Below are positions 16,001 through 27,180 of a stretch of 64,000 nucleotides of DNA, one piece after another. The notes under the pieces are model-generated. The model had not been told where the DNA came from. It worked only from the letters and a program-made list of their open reading frames with translations, and did no database searches. The number at the start of each line of letters is the position of its first letter. Positions within the stretch are counted from its first letter, which is position 1. The translations under genes and the position numbers were made by a program. The stretch comes from Annona cherimola (Eukaryota > Streptophyta > Magnoliopsida > Magnoliales > Annonaceae), in contig CM059975.1 of NCBI GenBank assembly GCA_030490835.1, positions 37,728,133-37,792,132 of the forward strand, given 5' to 3'.

Positions 16001-17129
16001 ATCCTTCACTTGTCTGAGAAAAGAATTTGTTGATAAAGAAGTCTTATAGTGTAGTCCAATTGTCAGACCTTCACATCAATGCCTAGATTTGAGATCATGT
16101 AGTACATTACCTCCTTTGTATTCATTGGTGTGCATTGTGGCTCAATGCGATTTTAGTTAACCAATTTTTTATTTTTCATTTGAATTTTCTAAAAGGATCC
16201 TAAAAATATTCTTCTTCTTTTGATTATTCAAAAACTTTAAGATAAAAAGCTTGCCACTTAGTTGGTGTAATTCCTATCATTTTTTGATAGAATGGAATGA
16301 GGCATTCTGGTTGTAAGAAATTCATGATAATTAATGGTGACACTTAAGAATAACACCTTTGAAATCTTCTTGAGTACTCAAAGAAGGCACGACCCTGAAA
16401 AATCTTAACTTCTCTTCACACATTCTAGAAGTATATATTTTGAGTTTTGGCCAATGGAGACATGTATAGATCATCCTAATCTCGACCATCCGATGATGCT
16501 ATTGATACAATATTTGTTGATGCTTGCTCAAGTCTGATTATAATGACTCCTTTGTTAACAAATTGTCACACTACGATCCTGTGCAACTAGCATGAAGAAG
16601 CCGATTGCCCAAAGCTGTAGTGGTGGTGATAATATGTTGGATCATCTTCTTTGTCAATTTCTTTTGGCTTTAGAGGCTTAAGAAGTGATAATGCATTTCT
16701 AGCTATTAGTTTCTTTGAATTGTTAGGAGGTCCTTATTTGTAAAGCCTTGTTCTTATTCAAGCATGAGTTGAATCTTCCAACTCACATTTCCTTTTCATT
16801 TATTCTTGGTAGGCGGTGTACTTTAACTTTTGTTGTGTTGGTTAAGGTTTCTTATGCCCTTCTCTTCTTATATATAGGAATAGCTTCCTTCTTCTGAGAT
16901 TTTATTGAGCAAGAAAATATTCTTTGTGACATTTTTCTAGTATTAGTGCCTAAAATGTACTGATTTACTCACTCATTAGGATAGAAATCTCATTCTTGAT
17001 ATCATTATGACATAGATTTACTTCTCTTGAAAGGTTGATGCTTGATAGTGATTGACAACTCTTTGCTATTAAGTAATGTAATCTTCTACTGGCTCATCCT
17101 TTCATTAAGAGATGGCGGATAACTTTAAG

Positions 17130-17490
17130 AGTTAATTTCTTTAATTGTATCCACAAAGTGAGATGTGAATAACTCCTTCATTTCATCCTAAGATTTGACA
17201 AATCTGGCCAATAGTGAGATATACTATTGGAATGCATCGCTTGTCAAAGCGTTTAGGAACACTATGAGGCAAAAGTTCAAGTGATATGCTTAGTTTCCCA
17301 TGGCATAGTGAAACAACACCAACTACTTGAGGTGCTACGATTCTCATCAAACTAGACCTTCAGACATTTGAGGTTAGGAGGTAATATTTCAGCTTCAATA
17401 TCTTGCATATATGACATATTGAATATAATGACCAATATGCTTGAGAAATGAAGTGCTTCCTTGCGTAAGCATTCTACTTCTAATTGATTA
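17130..17490 (-). pseudogene. Decayed Ty3/gypsy (Tat-like) gag fragment
   Basis: Minus-strand conceptual translation, with stops and shifts, gives in order EAEILPPNLK and then a stretch ending DEMKELFTSHFV. This matches the layout of Tat/Retand-type retrotransposon gag (an LPPNFK-like start, then W-x-L...SW-x-E-L...F-x-x-HF). Recognition rests on spacing and a few residues only, so the clade is tentative. No frame longer than about 40 codons is open. Confidence 0.4.
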
Positions 17491-17582
17491 ACCATCTTCC
17501 TTTGACTATAAATTTAGGTTGCGGTATATCTTCAGGAGGTAGATTTCGAATTCAATGTGTTAGGGGTTCATTGAATTGAATC

Positions 17583-19120
17583 TGTTAGTCCCGAGTTTAT
17601 GGCAATTACCCAAGAGGAGATTGGTGAATTATTTTAAAATTCTTTACTTAAACAGAAAATTTTCCCCCTTTTTGAGTTAATCCCCTTAATGAAATAAGTA
17701 GAGAATATGAAGAGAAATAAAGTAATAAAATACAGATAATCAATCCACACCAAGAAACAAAGTTTTATAGTGGTTCGGGTAACCTTTCCTACTCCACTCT
17801 TTCAAGTTCACACCTGTTGTGACTTGGGTTCCACTATTGGATTTCAAATACAACTAGAGCAGCAGCTCTCTTCTAGATTCCAGCTTTAGGGGTCTTGCAC
17901 AAGCACAACACAAGTAGGTGACGAGTCACACTCCAATTACAACATTATTTTGCCTTCACTTGATTTTGATTTCCAATATCAAACCAAGTGGTTAATATAA
18001 ATAGTCAATCAAAAGAGTGAACTACACTTTACAGATTCGTGTAGGCAGTTTGTAGCGCATAGGAAAACTTGTAGAGAGATAGGGTAGAAGGTTCAGCAAT
18101 GAAGCTTTCAGCAAGTTGAGGTACAGTTCTTCACTTAGAGTTGGTGTAGATCAACTTTAATGCAAGAGATCTTATTGAACGCTTCTCTAACCCCTTGCAC
18201 ATCCTCTTGAAGCCTCTTTTTATAATAGAAGAGTAAATTCACATGTTAGGTTGTAGGTGGCATGCATTTAATGCACCAATGTTCGAATTTTTCTGACTAT
18301 TGAGAACCAAGTCGCATGTGAGGTCTTAGGCTTGACCCAAGTCGCAGGCGGAGTCGACTTCGGCTGCAACTTCACCTTCCTTGTATATGTTGGAATCTTG
18401 AATTGTTGCAATTGATCTTGATACTTCATTTTTCTTTATCTCATCTTGTTCTTCATTTGCTATACTTGTTTTTCCTTGTTTTGCCTTGAAACTCATCATG
18501 GTATTCTTCTCTTTGAGAGGTTCTTCCTTGTGGCCTTGATTTAGGATAATTGTCCTTCTTGACTTTGATTTCCAATCTTCAGTATATAGTTGTTTCTTAA
18601 ATCATATTTCCACTTTGAAGAGTCTTGCAGTAGCCAGTTGCTTGCTTGAGTCGACTTGGACTTCAACTTCACTCAAGACGCATACTCGAGTCAACTTGAG
18701 GTTCGACTTCACCTAAGTCGCATTGCGGAGTCGACTTGAAAATGCGACTTGACTTTGAGTATTTGAAATCTTCTGCATGTTGTACTCAATTCGCATCTGG
18801 AGTCGACTTGGGTCTGCGACTTCACCTAAGTCACAAGTGGAGTCAACTTTGACTGCGACTTCACCTGTCTCCGAGTCCAAAATCAACTCTGGAACATTTA
18901 ATGCATTCGAAGTCGTTTCTGGAGTCGACTTCGGAATCGACTTGACCTAAGTTGACGGTTGAGTCGACTTGGGATTGCGACTTGGTCTGCTATGTTCTGA
19001 AACATAGGTTTTTAACCTTTGACAATCACTTAGCAAACACATTAATACCCTATTAGTTCTCAAATTGAGTTGTTAATCATCAAAACATGGATTGTGCTTA
19101 ATTTGTCTTGAATTCCAACA
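17583..19120 (-). mobile_element. 3' LTR of a truncated Ty1/copia (SIRE-like) element
   Basis: In plus coordinates it runs TGTTAGTCCC ... TTCCAACA (1,538 bp); read in the element's sense it starts TGTTGGAATTC. A polypurine tract follows immediately at 19121-19133. Minus-strand copia RT/RNase H remnants lie beyond it, which fixes orientation and makes this the 3' LTR. The partner 5' LTR was not found. The five bases outside are GAATC, with no match possible. Confidence 0.8.
18300..18980. repeat. Degenerate tandem GAGTCGACTT repeats inside the SIRE-like LTR
   Basis: About eight copies of a degenerate unit with an AAGTCGC word, then GAGTCGACTT, then GCGACTTCACC, spaced 30-100 nt apart (for example near 18350, 18650, 18725, 18800, 18915 and 18960). 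GAGTCGACTT is nearly self-complementary. Confidence 0.7.
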
Positions 19121-19133
19121 ATCTTCCCCTTCT
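19121..19133 (-). other. Polypurine tract of the SIRE-like element
   Basis: Minus strand reads AAGAAGGGGAAGAT directly before the LTR start TGTTGG, the expected plus-strand priming site of an LTR retrotransposon. Confidence 0.7.
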
Positions 19134-19665
19134 TGATGATTGACAAAATCAATTTGAGATATTCATTTTTTTTCTTTCAAAGGTGATATGTTATATTGTT
19201 TTGGCATTTAGAGTAGTCATGTTGCATTATCATTGCATTCCATGTTCAATTGAATCAAAAAACCATTTCATTCTTAAACAAATTCATGTCAAGTTCATAC
19301 AATCATTTAATATTGCATTCCAAACTAATATTTCAAATAGAAAACAAATTCATATCATATAAACAATCATTTGCATACAGTGTGATTCAAAAAGAAAATG
19401 GCCTATATGGTACATGCTACCCAAACTAAAAAAAAAACACTCTTAAGTCCTAAAACCTAGAACAATCATCTCAAATCTCTCTTCTCTTTTTGTCAATGAA
19501 TCAAAAAGAAGATAGGAGAATCGGGATTTGTAAAATTGGAAAGTAGTGATTGGGTAGGAGGAAGGTGGAATGGGAATAGGTCAGATATGGGCCGATGAGT
19601 AAAAAGAGGAGAAAGCCTGAACGGTGGGTTCGGCTCGCACAGATTCTCCAAAATAGGAATTGATC
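19134..19665 (-). other. Non-coding 3' region of the SIRE-like element
   Basis: Lies between the polypurine tract and the RNase H remnant. No coding frame seen; the position matches an extended 3' region or a decayed envelope-like frame of SIRE elements, neither of which I can show. Confidence 0.4.
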
Positions 19666-20348
19666 TCATAAAACCAACATGTTTCCAAGAAGCTGATATG
19701 TTCTACTATTACTTTTTTTATCTACTTTGTAAGCGGCAAAATCCATATCCAAGTAGTCGATTAGATAAAATATTGACCCTTTTGAATACCACAACCCTAG
19801 ATTAGTGGTTTTGATCAAATATCTAAAAATTCTTTTTACAGCTATTAGATGTGATTCTTTTAGACATGATTGGAATCTTGAACATATACAAACACTAAAC
19901 AAAATATCCGGTCTAGAGGCAGTCAAGTATAATAAGGAACTTATCATACTTCTATATAGTTTTTGTTCAACAGGTTTGCCTTTTCATCCTTGTCGATCTT
20001 GATGGTTGAACTCATTAGCGTATTTGCTCCTTTGCTATTTTGCGTTCCGAACTTTTTCATCATCTTATTGATGCATTTGGACTGATTTATAAAGAATCCT
20101 TTCGCTAGTTGCTTAATTTGTAGTCCAAGGAAGAAGTTCAACTCTTCTATCATGCTCATTTTAAATTCGCTCTGTATAATCTCAGAAAATTTTTGGCTTA
20201 AAGTTTCATTAGTAGCACCAAATATTATATCATCTACATAACCCATTAAAACTACATAGGAATTAGTGACAATCAGCCTGACAATCCAACACTTCCCGCT
20301 AACCTCCTTTTGTACTTGGAATCCAAGAAGATGGATGTTCGTATACAT
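19666..20348 (-). pseudogene. Ty1/copia reverse transcriptase and RNase H remnant
   Basis: Two minus-strand frames in different phases encode the C-terminal half of a copia polyprotein. 20348-19944 carries the RT catalytic motif YVDDIIFGATNE, then EFKMSMIEELNFFLGLQIKQ. 19947-19666 carries MISSLLYLTASRPDILF, VKRIFRYL and a DMDFA motif at the start of RNase H. A frameshift separates them. The N-terminal RT, integrase, protease and gag are missing, and the recognisable homology stops near 20350. SIRE/Maximus-like assignment is from motif wording remembered for that group. Not functional. Confidence 0.88.
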
Positions 20349-21879
20349 ACTGCTAGATGCAAGTAAAAGGTCCTAATCTCCTTCCTACATGCTTAAATTT
20401 CACATGCTCTTTGCCTTCTTCAGCTTGAAAAATAAGAAAGAATGTAAACAATAATAGAGTTGATTAGAGAAGAAAATCAAAACAATACATAAATAGAAAA
20501 ATCTAAGTAAATTAAGAAATTATAACATTGCATAAAGTAGTGTCATCATCGAGGCCAACTATCACATGAGGAAGGAAATACAACCATGATTTATTGGTCA
20601 TCGAATGGAGGAGCAAAGAATGTTCTAAGGATGGCAGAGGTGAAAATAAGGACAATCTTCTCCAATATGTCAAAGCTAAGTTGATTAGGAGTTTCATGTG
20701 GACAAACAAATAGGGAAAAGGTAATCATGCATGCGCAAGAGCGAGGAAGACTTAAAAGTGGGGAAATTTTGGTAGAAGACTGAGGACGTATCATTTACAA
20801 AAGTAATTTCATTACTGCTTTCTTTCTTTTATCGCAACAATAAAAGGGAAGCTAAAATAATTATCATTTCTGTTCTATCCACCATACATTTACATCCATC
20901 AATAATTTACAAACATAATTATTTTGATTAATATTTATATTTAGATTCTCGATAGTTAGAAAACAGTCAATATGGTTGCAATAACTTACTCAAATCATCT
21001 GAATATATTAACCTGTAATTTTTTTGTTGTCACAAGTCAATTTTTGATAGGATTGTATCTTGTGTTTTACATATGGGTTATTTGTGGAATAGTTTATAGG
21101 TGATAGTATATGGTGATTACACAAGACAGTGCATATTGTATTTATGTAAGTACTCATGAGGTTTTTATTTATAGGTTATTAGTTAGAGATTTAGTAGAGT
21201 CTTCCATGGTTTTTTCTGAATTGGAAGATTTTCTATGAAAATTTTGATATCTTATATGTATGATATTGCTATTGTTTCTTTGATCTTAATTTATAACGTG
21301 TGCTTTTGTAATAATCTATTTCAACCCAAATCACATTTCTTGATAAGTGTTATCAAAGTTATAGTTGTGGATGGTTAATTGGGTACTTCATCATGTTAGA
21401 TCAATGGGTTTCTTGGAAAGCAAGATCATGGTAGTTGATTTAAGAGGCACAAGATTCATGACGTATTATGCAATTTAATTTAATCTGGACAGCCAGGATT
21501 GTGGAACTGCGATAAAGTTGAACATGAAAAACGCTATCATGGACAAATAGAGATGACCCAATTTTGGTAATTATAGATCTATGTTGCGATTAGATGGAAG
21601 TTGATGTGAGCAATGATGAAGAAGACTCAGACTTTAGCAGATCCGAGCCATGGCGTGGATGGAAATGGCCATCATATGATTTATGCATAGCAAATTTTGA
21701 TGATACAAAGAATGAATGAATCAGAAAGATTTAAGAAATTAAGCACATTATGTGGACGGTCATATAGATAATTGAAACCGGTAATGAAAACAAAGCAAAT
21801 GAAGAACAGTGGGTTTCTTCCACCAAATCAAGTGACATGAAGGCAACAGGTTCATAGCATGAGTGACAACATAGGTTTC
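20349..21879. other. Unclassified DNA, possible copia LTR end and PBS
   Basis: No supported gene. At about 21345-21365 the plus strand reads AAGTGTTATCAAAGTTATAG, which is close to the tRNA-iMet binding site wording (TGGTATCAGAGC) used by many copia and gypsy elements. A decayed LTR may therefore end there, but no start or partner was found. Confidence 0.3.
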
Positions 21880-24800
21880 TGTGGCGCCCCAGCCCAAGCG
21901 TCACATCCTTACCTCAGGATCTATCGATTGGTAAATGTGAATCAGGATTGTTGCCCTGATCACGCGGCGGATTCTTATTGGATATTTATCCACTTAAACC
22001 TAACTCCTTAGGAGCTTATATCATTCCACTTTTTTCAACTTTCCATCAAATGCCTTTCTAAGCCATTATATCATTTGAGATTTACACATGTCATCTCATA
22101 ACCTTCATTCTTAACCATATCGTGATATTTCATGCCTTATCATTTACCCATAAAAAATTTTCGCCAATTCATAGGCATAAAATATAACATAATTCATATA
22201 CAACATTAAATAACTATTTAATGTCATCATTCATATAACCATTCAACCCTTAGGTTCATATACAGGTAACTCGTGGAAATTCATTCATCCTTGAACCTCC
22301 ACCCGTGCTCCTTGCCTCCTTCCTTTCACCTGTCTATGGGTTTGGAAAATAAAATGTGAGTCGAAACTCAGTAAGCAAGCTTAGGGTTTTCGTGCAATTC
22401 ATTTTGAAAGCAACACTCTTTAAAAATATTTCCCTCCATTCAGTAGAGACACTTAGCAAGTGATCAACTACCTGTGGAGCAGAAACTTTTTCATAAACCT
22501 TTCATAAACATTTCATGAAAATCATTCACGTAAACCATTTGTAAAACATTTCATAAACATTGGATGTGCAAATTCATCATTTCCATTGATGACGTTATCC
22601 TTCATGTGACGGTACACTAGCACGGGGAACCCTCTTTCATTACATGATCCTTTCCATCCTTGGCGCCGGACCTTCCGACTTGGCAACGTCAAGGGGGATT
22701 CCTTATCCACTTACTACCTCGACTAGCCTACCTTACCGGTCCTTTCCGACTTGGCGACGTCAAGGGAGACTCCTTGTCCACTTACTACCTCGACTAGCCT
22801 ACTTGATTTCCATTCCATGCATGACTTTTAGTCACCCCGGCATTATATACCCCTTACATATGGAACTTGTCATTCTCATGTAGAAAATTCTTTGCACTAT
22901 CCTTTTTAAACACTGTTTCAATGAAACATCGTATAAACTCATGTTTCAACACATTTCATGCATAATTGCAAAACCATAAGCAATCATTTATTTCAACAGA
23001 AATAAATATTTCAATACTCATGAAAACAAGGAATGGCCATCCTTAAATACCTTGTAATGAAAACCAAAATCATTCAGAAAGCTGCTTGCTTACCTCGCTT
23101 GCTTAGCTTCCCGTTTCGCTTATCCTTTTGCCTTTGCCTATACATATAAGAATGATATAACATTCATATATTTTCTTTGCTTGCATTCAACTCAATTTTC
23201 CAACCCATTTTCACTAACACACATAATTCCTTCGACTTCTCAAGTCGTTATACCCATATAGCACATACTTATTGATGAGCTTTTACACACCCTACTTAAT
23301 CTCATAAATAGGGTAATCATCCAATCACTTAATAATCATTCAATAACCATTATTTCATGGCTCATTATCTTCCTTAAGCCATTTTCCACTTATGCATGTC
23401 TATCCTTTCACATATACCTATTTGGCAACACATATATGAGGTCTTTCATAAAATTTCCAAAGTCAGAAACTTAATCCACATTTCAGCATGATAATTATCC
23501 TTAATTATCACTGTAATTAGGTTATTTTCATGGAATTTAAATCCACTAATCATAGGTTTCCAAAACAGCAACTTTGAAACCCATTTTCACCCATTTAACG
23601 TGTCTCTTGACACATAACCCTAAGCAGATTTATAAATCCGAATTTTCAGTAAATAATCCACTTTTCCTAACCCAAATTTAGTTTATTAACACATATATCA
23701 ATTTGGGTCATTTCTACAGAGGTTTCATATTTCGTTTTGATTTGTTTCTCCAACTATCCACATATGCTGAAATCAGGCGTACTGAAATCTCAAAATCTTG
23801 CATTAATATCAAATCAAGTAGTTTTGATCTGAAATTTCTACCATACCTCAGTAACTACATTAATTAACAAAAATAAATATTTACAGTACGAAATATTTAA
23901 TATTTCTATTTATTTTGGTATTTTTACTTTGCTGGACAGCAGAATCCATTTCCAGACAGCCTGAATGACGTTAATTATGGGGTATATTTATACCTATAAA
24001 TACCTAATTTTTAATTTTTTTATATAATATTAAATATGTCTTATATATCCTGTAAAATTTTAATCCCAAAATTCCTTGTAGAAAAATTATTAAAAATAAG
24101 TTTCTACAGATGATCCTGTCACCCGTTTTACCCTGTTTGGGCTAATCTTCTCAGATTTTTAATTTCCAAAATACTTATCCTTTTAATCTAAAACTTTTGT
24201 TGTTCCTTAATCACCTCATAAGGATTATTAAAAAAACTTATCATGCTAAAATTCATCCATTTACTGTTCCGTCCATATTTTAGTTTATAACATCAAATAA
24301 CTTCCAGATTTGAGACATAACATCAAGATAATCATATACTTACTTCATTAAATGATAATCCCTCTTTTCCCTCTTATTTTTCTTCTATTTTCCTTCCTCC
24401 TTGCTGGCCAAGTTGGGGACGTGATCTGCTGTTTCTTGGGGAAGAATTTCCAGCACTTGGAAATTTCTCAAATCTCTCTCTCATATAGACGTGTATAGGT
24501 TATATATATTGCTGGATTTTTCCAGCTGTGGGGCCCACTTGGTGCTGCAATTCCACACTCCTTAAATGCTCCCTTATCTACCATATGTGGTGGCACATTT
24601 ACAGCCAAGTAAAATACTTTTTGACCATTTTTTGAAAATCCAAAAATCAGCTCACATCTTGACCGTCCACTTGTCTACAATTGCCCTCCTTTGCTTAACC
24701 CTTAAGCAACTTGTTACTTGCTCTCCAAGAAAGTCATTTTCCATCATCATTAGCTTAATCCATTCCATTCATCTCATAGATTTTATAATTTTGTTCCATC

Positions 24801-25309
24801 ATTTCAAATTACATCTCAAACCGACGTTTCTACGTCAAGTTATGACCACTTGAATTTATCTTTTGGATTTGGGAATAAAATAATTAATTATCACCCTAAT
24901 CCCATCATGATTCTCTTAATCCAATCCATTCATAAGATTGGGCCCACCTTCGTGAGCTTACCTTTCAAATTTTATCAAAATCCGCCTTGTAGGCGTCAAT
25001 TTATGAATTTTTCATCATTTTTCACCTTAATTCCAAAATTACACTTTAATCTCCATAAATTAAATCATGGTAATTAACATGATTATTCATGACACCTTGT
25101 CACTATTAAATCCTCATTAATCCCCTCGGGTCATACCGACTTACTTTGGTCTCCAGCGATTAAATTTTTAATAACTGTTTCCAATGGAAACCCTAATTCG
25201 AAATATCATAAAAATCTAAAATCATCCAAAAATTCCATTTAATTCACATATAAATCACTTGTATACGTCCAATGCACACATTAAATCCTCCTTAGGTTGA
25301 GGTTTCACA
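21880..25309 (-). mobile_element. Solo LTR (family B), 3.43 kb
   Basis: Runs TGTGGCGCCCCAGCC ... GAGGTTTCACA and is flanked by perfect 5-bp duplications GTTTC (21875-21879 and 25310-25314). No internal domain. Reading on the minus strand gives a TATATATAA box near 24,500 and then a pyrimidine-rich leader, consistent with minus orientation. It is homologous along its ends and several inner blocks to the copies at 25893 and 37758 but lacks about 2 kb present in those. Confidence 0.92.
22655..22805. repeat. Two-copy 75-bp tandem repeat in solo LTR B
   Basis: Two neighbouring copies of a block containing CCGACTTGGC(A/G)ACGTCAAGG, then CCACTTACTACC, then TCGACTAGCCTAC, differing at a few positions. 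It lies at the place where the sister LTRs carry a GC-rich hairpin island. Confidence 0.75.
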
Positions 25310-25314
25310 GTTTC

Positions 25315-25733
25315 GTTGGTCAAAGGTGTTGAAGAGAGGTAATAGCATAAATCAAGGCAAGAGGCTAGTCAACATCAAATTTCATAAGGATATCATTTGT
25401 GTGATGATTACTGAATGAGAGTTGCTAAAGGGAGGCATGGAAGTGGCTATGGCTAGGGCATTCATAGCCTTAGAGATGCATAATTTGTGGTGCATTTGAG
25501 GATAGTAAAGTAGTATACACACATGGTCATAACTTATGATCTTAGAGTCAGTTTTAGGTACACTTTTCTATATTTTTTCGGTCTCATAAACATGATGGAG
25601 AGGTCAGATTAAGAGGATTCTACTTTGGTAGTATGGATTTGATGACGTGTGCAAATTAAAAGCCATGTGATTTTAGAGAGATTTTGATGTGTAGATTTGC
25701 ATGTTTTGTTTTTTTATAATCTAAGTGAATAAT
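25315..25733. other. Unclassified DNA between solo LTRs
   Basis: Continuation of the sequence left of 21879 once solo LTR B is removed. No gene or repeat recognised. Confidence 0.4.
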
Positions 25734-26524
25734 TGACGAGATGCGTATATGCCTATTAAATTGCTCGTTTTAACGCAAGTATACGTGCCGATCAAATAAT
25801 AAAGAGTAAGTAGAGTATCGTTCCGACGAGGATTGTATTAAATGAGTTAGCACCTTAAATCTCAATTGTCTAAGTAAATTGGTAAAGTGAAGTGTAGCGC
25901 CCCAAACCCGAGCGTCACTACCTTACCTCAAGATCTATTTTCGATTGGTAAATGTGATCAGGATTGTTGCCCCGAACACGCGGCGGGTTCTTAATTTGAA
26001 CTCGTCCAAGTTTTTTTTTCTTTTCTTTCATCATATAAGCTCATACTTGTCATCATTTACAGTGGACTCATCCATATCATCATAAAATTTGTCATACAAA
26101 TATCTTTACTTTCATATTATAGGCAACATATATATGTTCATGAATAAAAATTCACATAGAATTTTACACATAATCACTTATCTATTTACACCATACATAA
26201 TCAATCCCATTTCATTATAAGCAATACATTCATCTATCCATTCTTCAAACATACCAATACCTTTTAGCTTTGCTCCTTCCCTCAATCCTTAAACCTGTCT
26301 AAGGTTAGGAAAACAAAACGTGAGTGATAAACTCAATAAGCAAGCATCATTTTTTCATTTAAATACATCCCTTGCCCATTAGGTAGGAGACACTTATCAA
26401 GTAATCAACTACCAATAGGAAGAAACCTTTTATAGAAATCTTCTTTATAAAACACTCATAAAACTTTGTGCATGTCCCCATTTCGAGGATTTTCAAAAGT
26501 GATGTCTATGCATCTAAACCATTT

Positions 26525-27010
26525 TTCATGGGGACAATTGTTTATCCCAAAATATTTTTCATCTATCATGAGGACATGTCTATGTCCAAAAATATTTTTC
26601 ATATGGCACGAGAACAATTATATGTCCTAAAATATTTTTCTTATAACCTTTTGCCCATGAGGACATTTACTTGTCCCAAAACATCATTTATTTAATTTTC
26701 TTTATAACCCAACTTGGGATTGTTCAAAAGCAATGCATGTGCATAGAAATCTTTTATCTAGGCGGACATTCTCATGTCCAAAAATATTTTTCCATATAAG
26801 CCTCTTTTAACCCACATATAAGATACCAAACCCTTTTTAAACCAATATGGCGGACATATTCATGTCCAAAAATATTTTCGGTATCTTTTGAAAACTAAAC
26901 ATAAATCCATTTAAAGCCAACACAAATCCATTTAAAACAAAACAGTGTAGGTGCCCATTTTGGGACTTTTAAAACATAGAGAACATATGTATGTTCCAAA
27001 AACATATGGA
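26525..27010. repeat. Array of short hairpin units in solo LTR C
   Basis: At least seven degenerate units with a GGACAT stem, a loop of 3-6 nt, an ATGTCC stem, and then AAAAATATTTTTC, itself nearly self-complementary (for example at 26570, 26610, 26660, 26763, 26850 and 26970). Variants keep pairing, e.g. GAACAT...ATGTTC-type stems. The shorter sister LTR at 21880 lacks the array. Confidence 0.8.
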
Positions 27011-27119
27011 TTTGTGTCTCTGACCCTCAAGAAGGTGACACTTAACAAGTGATAATTCTCCCCTAGGAAAGAAATCATTCATGTGATTACACAGCTAGCT
27101 AGGCGGTTGTCCATGATCT

Positions 27120-27180
27120 TGCTCTCATTTCAGGGAGGGCGCCGCCGGCCTCCAGCCTTCCCCTAAGCGACTCAGCTACA
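27120..27180. repeat. GC-rich hairpin island in solo LTR C
   Basis: GGAGGGCGCCGCCGGCCTCC can fold on itself; a near-identical island occurs at the same relative place in solo LTR D (about 39305-39330). It follows a conserved GACACTTA(A/G)CAAGTGATNA phrase present in all the large LTRs. Confidence 0.65.

Larger units (their letters stand above)
12624..17582. other. Degenerate repeat DNA without intact genes
   Basis: About 5 kb with no supported gene. Decayed retroelement traces are present on the minus strand (see the gag remnant near 17.1-17.5 kb). A gag-like but weak stretch with SWEDL-type spacing may lie near 15.3-15.6 kb. Boundaries of the source elements could not be found. Confidence 0.45.

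Noticed and set aside
20510..20794. Minus-strand frames of 65-67 codons
   Set aside because: No motif and no gene-like context; chance frames in unclassified DNA.
26525..27010. Regularly spaced repeats considered as a CRISPR array
   Set aside because: Repeats are degenerate, spacers are not uniform, and they lie inside a plant LTR with a target duplication.
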